From assembly GCA_029261595.1 (NCBI GenBank), contig JAJDAZ010000056.1, positions 124,001 through 188,000 of the forward strand: 64,000 nt of DNA. The letters run 5' to 3'. The notes under the pieces were generated by a model that was not told the DNA's origin, ran no database searches, and was given only the letters and a program-made list of their open reading frames with translations. How positions within the stretch are numbered: the first letter of the stretch is position 1; every line of letters begins with the position of its first letter. Positions 17,025 to 26,140 of the stretch are shown in pieces. This DNA is from Nitrospinaceae bacterium (lineage in GTDB: Bacteria; Nitrospinota; Nitrospinia; Nitrospinales; VA-1). Made by a program: the position numbers and the translations under genes.

Positions 17025-19361
17025 TCAGGAATCTTTGTTCTTTATCGGGGTGATGATGGGGATGACGATGGGTTCGCCAAGAGCGAGGGTGTGGATGTCT
17101 TTTTCGGGATTGTAACTGCTCAAAAGCCAAAACGGAATGAAGTTATTGTCATTGCAAATTTCCCAGAGGGTTTCGCCTTTTTTAACTTTTCGGACCACCA
17201 GTTTACTGACATTGTAGTTACTGAAAAAGTCGTCCTGGATGGCTTTATGAAACTCCTGTCTGCGCTCCTCAAACTTTTCCGTATCGGTCTTGGTGAATGG
17301 AACCTTAATTTTTGCGTGAACCGGAATCCGCGAACTGCGGCGAAGTTTATTCACCTTTCGGATCTGGCCAATAGACAATTCGGCCCATTCGGCGTAATGG
17401 CTGATGGTCTCGTCGAAATCGACGGTGATTTCTCCCATGCCGGATTCTTTCTGTTTTTCTGATTTAAACGTCACCGGCAGAAACGCCGGGCGGTTGGTAT
17501 TCATCCGGTATTTCGGCGCGTTCATGCTCGCCAGTTGAATTTTAACCCCTGGTGAAATATCGGGTTTCCTAGCGAGAATCGGGTTCGATTTTTCTTTTTT
17601 GGCGGAAGAAATCGTTGATGATTTTTTGGACTTGAAATTATTTTTGGCAGCTTTACTTTTGCCTTTAGTTTTTGTCGGTTCAGCGCTCACAGAATCGACG
17701 ATGGTGTTTGAAGCTTCGGCTACAACCACGGCTTCAGTCACCACCAGGGTTTGTCCCGGATAAAGTGAGTTTGGATTTTTAATTCCATTCAACCGGGCCA
17801 GTTTCGCGGTGTTGGTGTTAAAGCGTTTGGCGATTTTGGTCAGGTTATCGTGCCTTCTGACTTTGTAGGACCCGTTGCTGGAAGCCACTTTATTTTTAGT
17901 GCTGGTTTTTGCCTTGACGGCTCTAAAGGAGTTTTTGCTTCTGCGGGATTTCTTTCCGGGTAATTTCAGAACCTTGCCAACGTAAATTCTGTTTCTTCTG
18001 CCAATGCCGTTTCTTTGTTTCAATTTCCTAACGGAAGTTCCAAACCGCAATGCCAGCCCGGACAAGGTGTCGCCCCGGCGGACAGTATAATATTTTGAGC
18101 GAATTTGCCGGTTGAATTTCTCCGAGTTGGAAATCTTCTGGTAGAGCGGAGCCAGACTGGCCACCCTGCCCACCGGAGTCTTAAACACAAAGCCCTGGGG
18201 AATCCTCTTTTGTCCGGATATTACAGGATTGCGGAGGGAGGGATTGTATTTGGAAATTTCTTTTCGGCTCATGCCGAAATGTTTTATTACGGAAGAAATA
18301 TGGACATAGTCGTCAAACCGAAACGATATCTGGTTTATAGGTTTGGCGAGAGAGACATTCGGAAAATATTTTTTTGCGTTTCTGGATACATGGAGTGCGG
18401 CTAGGAATTCAGCGTAAAAATTTCGTGAGGCGAAACCGAATGTTCGGCTTTTATAGCTTTTAATAATCTTGACAAGATTGTCCCCATATTTTCGTTTCGC
18501 CCGGTGCATGCCCTGGGTTCCGTGGTTATAGGCCGTGATTGCCAGGGGCCAGCTTTGGAGACGTTCAAAATTGCTTTTGAGTAATTTTGCCGCGGCATAA
18601 GTTGAGAAAATGGGGTCCCGCCGTTCATCCACGTCATATCTCACCCGCATGAACATTCTTCCCGTTCCGCGTGTGAATTGCCAGATACCCGCAGCCCCGG
18701 CGCTTGAGTACGCGCCTTCATGGAAAGACGATTCGACATGGGGCAATGCGCTCAATTGCTCGGGCAGGTCATAATCATTAAAAATTTTTCTGATTTGCTT
18801 GATGTAGCGACCGGAGCGATGAATGCCTCTTTCAAATCTGTCCTTTTGCCCTATCTGTGCACGGATATTTTTGGCGGCCCGGTAAAACCCTCCCTTTACC
18901 AAGTCATGCACTCGTTTCTCTTCTCCGGTTAGAATGGATTTATTCTTTTTGCTCGCCAGCCGTCTGAGGATTTTAATATATTTGTTTTTTACCTTTTTTA
19001 ATTTTCGGTCTCTTGCCCGACGGGAAATCGTTTTATCGCCCAGATAGACCGCTTCATAAATGATGCCCAAATCCTTAACATCATGAATGATGGCGTATTC
19101 GGTGGTGTATTTTGAATACACTTTTTTCCAAAAGCCGACCTGGGTTTCCAGGCCCGGAGGCGTCGAAAAATTGTATTCGTTAAGGGTATGGACGTTTTTG
19201 GGAATTTTGGCGCTGGCCAAGCTGGAGAAGCTTGTGAAGAAAACAAGAGCAACAAGCGGGATCAAAAACTTGAATGTGAACCTGTTTGCCAAATGAATCG
19301 TCCTTTTCTTTGGAAAATAGAGGCCGACCTGATGAAATGTCCTGTAATTGGGCTTGGGCAA
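17025..19361 (-). CDS. mltD: membrane-associated lytic murein transglycosylase with LysM repeats (MltD type)
   Basis: 778 residues. An N-terminal hydrophobic segment (FLIPLVALVFFTSFSSLASA) is followed by a helical region and an SLT domain. The catalytic Glu lies in LPHVESSFHEGAYSSAGAAG near residue 210, with GIWQFTRGTGRMF after it. Two clear LysM modules (YYTVRRGDTLSGLALRFGTS; SYKVRRHDNLTKIAKRFNTN) and two weaker ones toward the C-terminus bind peptidoglycan, separated by a Lys/Ser-rich linker. It cleaves murein glycan strands to 1,6-anhydro ends. It is longer than E. coli MltD because of the extra linker and C-terminal LysM. Confidence 0.9.
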   Translation of the reverse strand: MPKPNYRTFHQVGLYFPKKRTIHLANRFTFKFLIPLVALVFFTSFSSLASAKIPKNVHTLNEYNFSTPPGLETQVGFWKKVYSKYTTEYAIIHDVKDLGIIYEAVYLGDKTISRRARDRKLKKVKNKYIKILRRLASKKNKSILTGEEKRVHDLVKGGFYRAAKNIRAQIGQKDRFERGIHRSGRYIKQIRKIFNDYDLPEQLSALPHVESSFHEGAYSSAGAAGIWQFTRGTGRMFMRVRYDVDERRDPIFSTYAAAKLLKSNFERLQSWPLAITAYNHGTQGMHRAKRKYGDNLVKIIKSYKSRTFGFASRNFYAEFLAALHVSRNAKKYFPNVSLAKPINQISFRFDDYVHISSVIKHFGMSRKEISKYNPSLRNPVISGQKRIPQGFVFKTPVGRVASLAPLYQKISNSEKFNRQIRSKYYTVRRGDTLSGLALRFGTSVRKLKQRNGIGRRNRIYVGKVLKLPGKKSRRSKNSFRAVKAKTSTKNKVASSNGSYKVRRHDNLTKIAKRFNTNTAKLARLNGIKNPNSLYPGQTLVVTEAVVVAEASNTIVDSVSAEPTKTKGKSKAAKNNFKSKKSSTISSAKKEKSNPILARKPDISPGVKIQLASMNAPKYRMNTNRPAFLPVTFKSEKQKESGMGEITVDFDETISHYAEWAELSIGQIRKVNKLRRSSRIPVHAKIKVPFTKTDTEKFEERRQEFHKAIQDDFFSNYNVSKLVVRKVKKGETLWEICNDNNFIPFWLLSSYNPEKDIHTLALGEPIVIPIITPIKNKDS

Positions 19362-19538
19362 AAAAAGGAGCCAAATAAAAAATTCATCGGCTCGCTTTAA
19401 GAAGTCAAAAATGGGATAAACCCTTTAATTTTAAAAAGATAACAGACCCTCTTATCGGAGTCAAGTATATTTGCTGGCTGATTCCTTGTTTCTTGCCGAG
19501 AACCTTTGGAATTTGGGAACTTATTGGTTGTAAATGAA

Positions 19539-19826
19539 TTAACGGGGATTGGGATAGTCTTTGTTCATTTGGTATACAAATGCCAGTAATTCCGCCACAA
19601 CCTGGTAAACGGTGGGGGGAATTTCCTGGTTCACGTCGACCTGGGAAAGTACCTCCACCAGATCGGGGTCCTGCTGGACCGGGATATTGTGTTCGTGGGC
19701 CAGCGCGATAATATTTTCGGCCACCAAACCTTTTCCCTTGGCCGTGACTTTCGGGGCCGAGTCATCGCTGGAATTATACCTAAGAGAAACTGCGGATTTG
19801 GTTCGATTCGGGTGGTTTCTTTTCAT
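19539..19826 (-). CDS. FlhB C-terminal-domain-like protein (FhlB/YlqH type)
   Basis: 95 residues matching only the cytoplasmic C-terminal domain of the flagellar export-gate protein FlhB (SAPKVTAKGKGLVAENIIALAH, IPVQQDPDLVEVLSQVDVNQ, IPPTVYQVVAELLAFVY). The membrane domain and the NPTH autocleavage site are absent. Such stand-alone proteins sit beside fliK-like genes in many flagellated bacteria and can partly replace FlhB-C. The start overlaps the fliK-like stop by four bases (ATGA), so the two are co-translated. Confidence 0.85.
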   Translation of the reverse strand: MKRNHPNRTKSAVSLRYNSSDDSAPKVTAKGKGLVAENIIALAHEHNIPVQQDPDLVEVLSQVDVNQEIPPTVYQVVAELLAFVYQMNKDYPNPR

Positions 19827-21391
19827 GTGGTGACATCCACCAGCCGGGCTTCATCCTGAAACAGGATCGCGGGCAGTTCATTTTCTAGGTCCATTGCAAT
19901 TTTTTCCTCCACACAGCAGGTCAGATCGGCCTGAAACCCCAGTACGGACAACCGAGTATTTAACTCGCCAATTCTTGAATCGATAAAATCGGCGATGGGT
20001 CGGCTCTCCACCTTTATTTTAACGGACAATCGGGATGGGGATATTTGACTGTCCACTCTCAGGTTTCCAAGCTCTGAAAGATCGAGAAAAAATACCAGGT
20101 TGTGGGTTTTCTTTCCGTCCCCCCCATTGCCCGAATGTTCGTCTTCGTTGGAGCGAACATACAGTTTGATGGGAGGGTTTCTCTGGCCGTAGGGATTGGG
20201 AATTTGCAATAGCAGGGATTGGTTTTCCTGTTTCGCCAGGTGATTGGTGAGTTGATTGAGTTCAATATTCTCAACGGCGTGACGAAAACCCTGCGCCTGT
20301 TCTTTCAGGGTCTGGGACTGGGTTGCGGAAAATCCTTTCCCCTGATTGGCCTGGTCCTCCAGTTTTTGAATCATGTCCAACAACTGGCCTTTAAGATCAA
20401 GACCCAGTTCCCCAGCCTTCCTCTGATTGACCCCCTGTTCGAAAAACTGTTTCACCCTGGCTTCGTAATTGATTCCAGAGGCATCCACCTGATTTTTGAG
20501 CAACCCGGCGTCGGGATTTTTTCCTGCACCCGGGCTAAGCAATTGCAGGGTTTGCTTGATCCGGGCCATTGTTTCCGAGTCCAGTTTTAACAGGCCGGCG
20601 TTGGAAAACACCTCCTGGGTCAAGATTGAAAGTTTGCTGATCATTTCCCCGAAGGGCTGTTGGGCGGGTAGATAGGGCTTTATCATTCCCGCATCCACTC
20701 TTTGGATCACCGCCCCTTTGGATTGGAAAAAGTGAAACATGCCTTTGGCGGTCTTTTCTGCCACAACAGGTATCTGATCACCGGGTTTCAGGGAGGTTGT
20801 GCTCACTGTATGAACTATAAAGTTCCGGTTCTGAAGCTTGATCATTACATTGTCCGGATCAACCACCTGCTTTATGGAAGCTGGGTAAGTGTGCCCCCGG
20901 GAGATTTTTAAAAAATCAAGGTCGTGTTTTGAAAAATAGGAAATGGGGGAACTCTTACCCGATGAAAGCCGGATGGTCCCTTCCTGGGCCACGGGTGTTT
21001 CGGTTGCATACGTTGCGCCTGCGGATTTTGTGGACGGCGCTCCGGATTCTGACGGGGAGATGATTTTTAGCACTGGCGCAGGAGAAATTTGTTCCACGCG
21101 GGCTGAGATTATCTGTCCATTCTTAAAAGAGGGGTCGCCCTGGACGATAATTTTCTGGCCTTCAAGATTCAGCAGGGCTTTTGTTCCTTCGGAGAAAATT
21201 TGCACTACTTGACCTTTTAGAAGCTGACCCAATTTGAGTTGTTCGATGAGTTTCTGTGGTGATGTTGAGGAGCCGTCACCGGTAATGATTTTTAGAAAGG
21301 TCGGTGAAATTTGATCGATCTGCAAGGAATCCTCCGGGTTTTCATGAGGCGTGGTAATAAACTGCGCCAATTGAGAAGAAAAATTTCTCAT
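19823..21391 (-). CDS. flagellar hook-length control protein FliK-like
   Basis: 522 residues. The C-terminal part (about 395-515: KLYVRSNEDE, NLVFFLDLSELGNLRVDSQ, RLSVKIKVESRPIADFIDSR, LSVLGFQADLTCCVEE) has the FliK C-terminal beta pattern, which in FliK switches export specificity after the hook is complete. The rest is low-complexity and Gln-rich, as in the ruler part of FliK. It is coupled to the FhlB-like gene. It differs from canonical FliK in carrying beta-like segments near the N-terminus (GQLLKGQVVQIFSEGTKALL; IISARVEQISP). Confidence 0.78.
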   Translation of the reverse strand: MRNFSSQLAQFITTPHENPEDSLQIDQISPTFLKIITGDGSSTSPQKLIEQLKLGQLLKGQVVQIFSEGTKALLNLEGQKIIVQGDPSFKNGQIISARVEQISPAPVLKIISPSESGAPSTKSAGATYATETPVAQEGTIRLSSGKSSPISYFSKHDLDFLKISRGHTYPASIKQVVDPDNVMIKLQNRNFIVHTVSTTSLKPGDQIPVVAEKTAKGMFHFFQSKGAVIQRVDAGMIKPYLPAQQPFGEMISKLSILTQEVFSNAGLLKLDSETMARIKQTLQLLSPGAGKNPDAGLLKNQVDASGINYEARVKQFFEQGVNQRKAGELGLDLKGQLLDMIQKLEDQANQGKGFSATQSQTLKEQAQGFRHAVENIELNQLTNHLAKQENQSLLLQIPNPYGQRNPPIKLYVRSNEDEHSGNGGDGKKTHNLVFFLDLSELGNLRVDSQISPSRLSVKIKVESRPIADFIDSRIGELNTRLSVLGFQADLTCCVEEKIAMDLENELPAILFQDEARLVDVTT

Positions 21392-21455
21392 CCTCAGTGG
21401 GGTGGGATGTGGTCAGACGTTCAGCGATTATGAACCTTTAAAATAGTAAGGAATA

Positions 21456-21788
21456 TCAAACGATCAGGTTGATGGTTCTCCTCTGTCCATTTTCCGCCGT
21501 GGTGGTCTTGTTTTTAAGGGTGGAATCTTTTTCGTCTTCTTCAGGGCGGTCCTTATTTTTTTTGCGTGCTTGTTTATGAGGTGTACCATCTTTATTTACG
21601 GTATTGGATTGATTGGAATTTTCCGCATTCTGGACCGTGGACCGTTTGATTTCATCGGCGGTTTTAGTTTCTTCTTTATGCTGTTGGCCGGCGGCATTGG
21701 GGATATTTTGCAGGGAATGCTGTAACTTTTCCGTGGCCGTCCCCATTTGCTGAATGTGTTGAATATTTGTGGGCGAAATAGAAGACAT
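21456..21788 (-). CDS. small hydrophilic protein upstream of the fliK-like gene
   Basis: 110 residues, highly polar (Lys, Glu, Gln, Asn, Thr) and probably disordered, with a short hydrophobic C-terminus (RRTINLIV). It lies 64 bases upstream of the fliK-like gene on the same strand and is probably the first gene of that unit. No family recognised. Similar small proteins ending in a short beta strand are common near fliK, but the link rests on position only. Confidence 0.55.
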   Translation of the reverse strand: MSSISPTNIQHIQQMGTATEKLQHSLQNIPNAAGQQHKEETKTADEIKRSTVQNAENSNQSNTVNKDGTPHKQARKKNKDRPEEDEKDSTLKNKTTTAENGQRRTINLIV

Positions 21789-22115
21789 TTTAGTTAACCC
21801 ATTGAAATAAAATTACTTATATCAATATAACCCCTGTAGTTGTTTTGTCAAGAAAACGACTGACAGCCAAACCCGTCCTGATAATTCTCATCGGAATTTT
21901 GTGGCGTTATCTTGATCAATAATTTGTGGGATAACCCTAGCGAAGGAATGTCGTAGGCAGGAAAAAACAATGAGTCTTAACAAATATGATTGAAAAATAA
22001 AATTTTACAATACGGACGTTCTTACAATATTTCTGTTTTTTACAGAATTTCATGATAATCCATTTGAATTTTTCAATCGTATGAAAGGCTGACAAAATGT
22101 CTGAGAGCTTTATCG
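21789..22115. other. intergenic region, 327 bp
   Basis: This AT-rich spacer lies between the fliK-like operon and the receiver gene, both on the minus strand, and should contain the promoter of the flagellar unit. A hairpin (GAGAGCT 22103-22109 with AGCTCTC 22118-22124) overlaps the stop of the receiver gene but has only a short T run, so it is a weak terminator at best. Nothing else stands out. Confidence 0.5.
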
Positions 22116-22511
22116 TTAGCTCTCCATTTCAGAATATGTTTTCAATGACTCATCAATCACAGAAAAAATGGTTTCTAAAGGATAGTCCTTGCGTATGAAG
22201 TGGTAGGCCCCCAAATCCAAGCATAGTTGCATAGTTTCTACATTCCCTTTTCCACTTAACATGATGACCATTGCATCGGAATCCATAGATAAGATTTCCT
22301 GTAGAATATGTATTCCACTTTTATTTAGCATTTCAAAATCAAGCAAGATTAAGTTCGGTTTTTCAGACTGGAACAGCGTTATCGCTTGTTCGCAATTTTT
22401 TGCCTCACCAGCAATAGCATAGTTATGCAAAAGCAAATGCTCTCTAAAAAACCTAATGTAATGGTCATTATCATCGACTATAAGTACGCGTTTATTTTTA
22501 ATCGAGCTCAT
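22116..22511 (-). CDS. single-domain response regulator (CheY-like receiver)
   Basis: 131 residues made only of a receiver domain: acidic pair in VLIVDDNDHY (residues 13-14), phospho-acceptor Asp in LILLDFEM near 57, the switch Ser in VIMLSGKG and the conserved Lys in FIRKDYP. All phosphorylation residues are present, so it should be phosphorylated by a histidine kinase. No kinase or output domain is nearby. It could serve in chemotaxis or another phosphorelay; the flagellar neighbourhood makes motility plausible. Confidence 0.88.
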   Translation of the reverse strand: MSSIKNKRVLIVDDNDHYIRFFREHLLLHNYAIAGEAKNCEQAITLFQSEKPNLILLDFEMLNKSGIHILQEILSMDSDAMVIMLSGKGNVETMQLCLDLGAYHFIRKDYPLETIFSVIDESLKTYSEMES

Positions 22512-22838
22512 TACTTCCTATCTTTTTTTGGACTTAGGTAAATAAACTAAGTTCAGGTTATAAGACGTAATATTTAGGTTGAGAAAATTAGAACGGGATT
22601 TTTCACAAAAACTTTACCTCATTTTAAATTTTCAGCCTAAAGAGGGATTTTTCAATACCCTTTATATTACAAATATTTATGGTTCACTAAATAATCAGCA
22701 TAATTTTCAATTAGCTTTTATGTTTATATGGAGATAACCGGTTTATACAACTTTTATAAGACTGATTTTCCATCCTGGAGAGTCGGAGTTCACCGGTGGA
22801 TTTGAAATGGCCCATTTATTTTTTGAGGAGAAAATAAA
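22512..22838. other. divergent intergenic region, 327 bp
   Basis: Strongly AT-rich spacer between the divergent receiver and mscS-like genes; it must carry both promoters. I could not single out convincing -35/-10 pairs and see no gene in it. The only clear site is the GAGGAG ribosome-binding sequence just before the channel gene. Confidence 0.5.
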
Positions 22839-23651
22839 ATGTTTGAATCTTTGGATCTACAAAAGTTGACCGATGCCTACCTGATTCCGTGGGGAATCAA
22901 TATTGGGTTTGCTCTGGTTATTTTCATTGTCGGTCGAATCGTGGCCAAACTGATCGTTTCTCTCCTCGAGAAGGGGCTCGCTAAAGCGAAGATGAACGAA
23001 ATTCTGATTCATTTTGTCAGTTCGATTTTAAATGCGGTGCTCCTTTTGTTCATTATCGTCGCGTCCCTCAATCAACTGGGGGTGGACACGACTTCATTGA
23101 TTGCTTTAATGGGCGCGGCGGGTCTGGCAGTGGGTCTGGCTTTGCAGGGCTCTTTGCAGAACTTCGCCGCCGGTGTCATGTTGATTATCTTTCGGCCCTT
23201 CAAAGGCGGTGATTATGTGGAAGCGGGGGGAACCAGCGGCACGGTTGAAAAAATCAATATATTCAGCTCCGTGTTTCGGACGCCAGACAACCGGGAAGTG
23301 ATCGTTCCCAATGGAGCCATCTATGGAGGCACCATCACCAATTTTTCGGCAAGAGCAACCCGGAGGATCGATATGGTGTTTGGCATCGGTTATGGAGACG
23401 ACCTCCTTAAAGCTAAAGAGGTGATCGGCAAGATCCTGAATGATGATGATAGGGTTTTGAAAGAGCCTGAACCCATGATCGCCGTCGGCGAACTGGGGGA
23501 TAACAGCGTCAATTTCAATGTGCGTCCGTGGGTGAAAAGTTCGGACTATTGGGGTGTGAAATTTGATCTGACCGAAAATGTGAAACTGGCGTTTGATGCC
23601 AATGGCATATCCATCCCCTATCCGCAGATGGATGTTCACATGAACCCGTAA
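22839..23651 (+). CDS. mscS: small-conductance mechanosensitive channel
   Basis: 270 residues, the size of MscS itself. Three N-terminal hydrophobic segments are visible, with the pore-lining TM3 (GAAGLAVGLALQGSLQNFAA) near residue 90. The beta domain follows (FRPFKGGDYVEAGGTSGTVEKI; VFRTPDNREVIVPNG), then an alpha-beta C-terminal part. It is an inner-membrane channel that opens on membrane tension during hypo-osmotic shock. GAGGAGAAAATAAA precedes the ATG. Stand-alone gene. Confidence 0.95.
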   Translation: MFESLDLQKLTDAYLIPWGINIGFALVIFIVGRIVAKLIVSLLEKGLAKAKMNEILIHFVSSILNAVLLLFIIVASLNQLGVDTTSLIALMGAAGLAVGLALQGSLQNFAAGVMLIIFRPFKGGDYVEAGGTSGTVEKINIFSSVFRTPDNREVIVPNGAIYGGTITNFSARATRRIDMVFGIGYGDDLLKAKEVIGKILNDDDRVLKEPEPMIAVGELGDNSVNFNVRPWVKSSDYWGVKFDLTENVKLAFDANGISIPYPQMDVHMNP

Positions 23652-23803
23652 TATTGGAGGGAGTCCGGCTTGGAATGTTATCGATATCACTGAGAATTGT
23701 GAGATACGCCCTCTTTATTTTATAAATTATTGCTAAGTTGGAGATGCTTGAAATGGTGCCATAACTAACTAATTCATAACCACTTATGGGGAAGGGTTGC
23801 TTT

Positions 23804-24469
23804 ATGTCGACGAAGAAATATCTCATTCTCCCGTGGGTGGCCGTTATGCTGTTGTTCCCTTCATCGGCGTTGGCCGGGAGCGGGTGGTACCTTGGAGCCA
23901 ATATCGGGTTGAATTTCCCGAATGACCAGGAGAGCACCGGCCCGAGCCGCGTTCTTGATCTGAATTTTGATACCGGGGGATTGTTCACCGGACAACTAGG
24001 CTATAAATTTAGAGGCAATCGGCAGGGCCGTTTCCGCATTGAGGCAGAATTGTCCTATCGTAAAAATGATGTGGATGACATTGTTTTCAATGGGGTCGGT
24101 CGGGTCGGCAGCGGCGAGGAAGAGGTGCTGGCGGGCTTCATGAATTTATTTCTTGATATTAATGCACATTCCAAAAGGTTTATTCCCTTCCTGGGGGCGG
24201 GAATCGGCCTCGCAAATTTAAGCACGGATGTTGCCTATGCGCCAGGCGCATTTATCGATGATGACGTCACCACATTTGCCTATCAGTTTATTGGTGGCGC
24301 AGAGTTTAAACTCACCAAGGATTTCTCGCTCATTGGCGATGTCCGCTATCTGGCTCTGGATGACCCCGAGCTGACACGTTTTGGAGGCCCGGCCCCTGCT
24401 GCCTTTGTGGATCTGGACTCAGAATATGGCGGTTTTTCCACTTCAATAGGGCTCCGGTTGAATTTCTAG
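23804..24469 (+). CDS. outer-membrane beta-barrel protein
   Basis: 221 residues from the ATG at 23804, chosen because GGGGAAGGG lies 8 bases upstream and the signal peptide (KKYLILPWVAVMLLFPSSALAG) then sits at the start. The mature part has alternating amphipathic beta strands (GWYLGANIGLNFP; GLFTGQLGYKFRG; FRIEAELSYRKND; FIPFLGAGIGLANL; FSLIGDVRYLAL) and ends in a strand with a terminal Phe (STSIGLRLNF), typical of OmpW/Opa-like 8-stranded barrels. Function unknown. Confidence 0.85.
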   Translation: MSTKKYLILPWVAVMLLFPSSALAGSGWYLGANIGLNFPNDQESTGPSRVLDLNFDTGGLFTGQLGYKFRGNRQGRFRIEAELSYRKNDVDDIVFNGVGRVGSGEEEVLAGFMNLFLDINAHSKRFIPFLGAGIGLANLSTDVAYAPGAFIDDDVTTFAYQFIGGAEFKLTKDFSLIGDVRYLALDDPELTRFGGPAPAAFVDLDSEYGGFSTSIGLRLNF

Positions 24470-24651
24470 ATATCCTGCCTGTTTTCCCGATTTTGATATG
24501 GCCACTCGATCTAATTCAATTAAAAACAAATAGTTATATGTTAGATATGCCGGAAATGGCATGTAATTAATATCACAAAAGCATGTGATGGGCCCCCTAT
24601 CCGGTTGAATTTAAACCATTTAAAATTAAATCGAACTTTTAGAGGTGCAAC

Positions 24652-24759
24652 ATGCTTACATTCATTATGACATCTCCTTTATTTATCGTATTTTCTATAT
24701 CACTGGTGTTCTGGCATTTAAGGTCTATTGAAAAAGACGGGGGAGAGCCTCCCATTTAA
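24652..24759 (+). CDS. candidate 35-residue membrane protein
   Basis: A short frame with an AGAGGTG ribosome-binding site 4 bases before its ATG. It encodes one hydrophobic helix (FIMTSPLFIVFSISLVFW) and a short polar tail ending GGEPPI. It lies in the gap between the beta-barrel gene and the convergent fliL-like gene. A good ribosome-binding site and a coherent single-pass topology support it, but the length alone would not exclude chance. No family recognised. Confidence 0.45.
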   Translation: MLTFIMTSPLFIVFSISLVFWHLRSIEKDGGEPPI

Positions 24760-24825
24760 TTCTTTTCGGAACTCTCAATGGTCGTGGTGGTTCTAGGAGG
24801 AAGGATGATTGAGACTTGTGAGTGG

Positions 24826-25461
24826 CTATTTGACCACAAACTGGGTGAACACAACATCCGTCACGGTGCCGGTGCCGGCAAGAAGGATGGGGTTCACTGT
24901 AGTGAGAATTTCTCTTTTGATTCTTTCTTCAATTTTTACCTTGCCTGAAAAATATTCTTGGGGGCTTTTCCGGTTCAAAATATTATAAATGCTTCTGCGG
25001 ATGGCCGGGAGGGAGTTCTGTATTTCCTGGGTCATGTTGTTATTGCTTAGAACGAAATTGGGGATGACGGAGATAAAATTTCCCGTTTCCTTCTCGCCCG
25101 ATTTGAGGGGGAGAAAAAAAGGTTCTAGTGTAAAAATATTAACCTTATTGAAGGGACTTTTTACGGTTTCGACCGGAGGGGACGTGTCAGCAACTCCACC
25201 CTCCCCCGCCGTTTCATTTTCCGGGTTCTGTGTGGAGGAAGATAGGTAAAAATAAGCCCCACCGGCCAATAGAAGGATTAAAAAAGTTCCGGCTCCCACC
25301 AGGATCCAGGTTTTTTTACTAAAGCTGAAACGGCCGTCCTTTTTTGAGGATGCCTCCTCGCCCTCGGCCCCTTCCGCCTCGTCGTTCTCCGCTCCTTCTA
25401 ATAGGGCCTCAAGCTCCTTGGCCTCATCATCCTCATCAATTATTTCTTCGGCTTCGGCCAT
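24826..25461 (-). CDS. fliL: flagellar basal-body-associated protein FliL
   Basis: 211 residues. A long acidic N-terminus (residues 1-40, Glu/Asp-rich) is followed by one membrane helix (TWILVGAGTFLILLLAGGAYF), a linker and the FliL periplasmic domain (FTLEPFFLPLKSGEKETGNF near residue 115; REILTTVNPILLAGTGTVTDVVFTQFVVK at the end). FliL associates with the stator and basal body and supports motor torque. It is separated from other flagellar genes. The acidic tail is longer than in most FliL proteins. Confidence 0.87.
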   Translation of the reverse strand: MAEAEEIIDEDDEAKELEALLEGAENDEAEGAEGEEASSKKDGRFSFSKKTWILVGAGTFLILLLAGGAYFYLSSSTQNPENETAGEGGVADTSPPVETVKSPFNKVNIFTLEPFFLPLKSGEKETGNFISVIPNFVLSNNNMTQEIQNSLPAIRRSIYNILNRKSPQEYFSGKVKIEERIKREILTTVNPILLAGTGTVTDVVFTQFVVK

Positions 25462-25494
25462 AACGAAAATCTTTTAATTATTTTTGAAATTGAA

Positions 25495-26103
25495 TCAGGT
25501 CAATGACTTGAGTTCGGAATACAGAGCCTGAACCTTTGTTTTAAAATCTGTCTGACTGCTGTTATTTTCCAAAATATAATCGGCGGTTTTAACTTTTTTT
25601 TCCTGGGGCATTTGATTTTGAATGCGTGAAATCGCCTCGTCCCGGCTGAGAAACCCCCGTTTCATGGCCCGTTCAATGGATTGCTCTTCCTCACAGCTGA
25701 CGACAATGATTTTATCCATTCGCTGGTCGTTTCCTGATTCGATCAGTAGCGCGGCTTCAACCACAACGATGGCTTCCGGATTTTTCTTGAAAATAAGGTT
25801 GGCGGATTTTATTTCCTCCGCAATCACTTCTGGATGGAGGATTTTTTCAAGTTGGATTTTTTTATTTTTATCATTGAAAATGATATCCGCCAGTTTACGA
25901 CGATCTATGTCTTGATGATTGGTTTGTAGAATATCTTCACCAAAGGTCTTAACTATTTCCTTCCAGGCAGGGCGATCGGGAAGCACCAGGTCGCGGCAAA
26001 TGGCATCGGCATCGATGATGTATGCCCCCAACTCCTTTAGCATAGAAGCTGCGGTTGTTTTTCCGGACCCCATGGTGCCGGTCAGTCCTACCAGTAATCC
26101 CAT
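25495..26103 (-). CDS. coaE: dephospho-CoA kinase
   Basis: 202 residues, typical length. It phosphorylates dephospho-CoA in the last step of coenzyme A synthesis. The P-loop GLTGTMGSGKTTAA is at residues 6-19; DADAICRDLV and VVEAALLIESG are the other CoaE blocks. It lies in a minus-strand run, 37 bases after the aminotransferase gene. Confidence 0.95.
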   Translation of the reverse strand: MGLLVGLTGTMGSGKTTAASMLKELGAYIIDADAICRDLVLPDRPAWKEIVKTFGEDILQTNHQDIDRRKLADIIFNDKNKKIQLEKILHPEVIAEEIKSANLIFKKNPEAIVVVEAALLIESGNDQRMDKIIVVSCEEEQSIERAMKRGFLSRDEAISRIQNQMPQEKKVKTADYILENNSSQTDFKTKVQALYSELKSLT

Positions 26104-26140
26104 AGCGCTCTATCTACTTTTATTTGGATGGGTGGCCCTG

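Noticed and set aside
22103-22124. Terminator after the receiver gene
   Set aside because: Hairpin is present but the following T run is too short; mentioned only in the intergenic entry.
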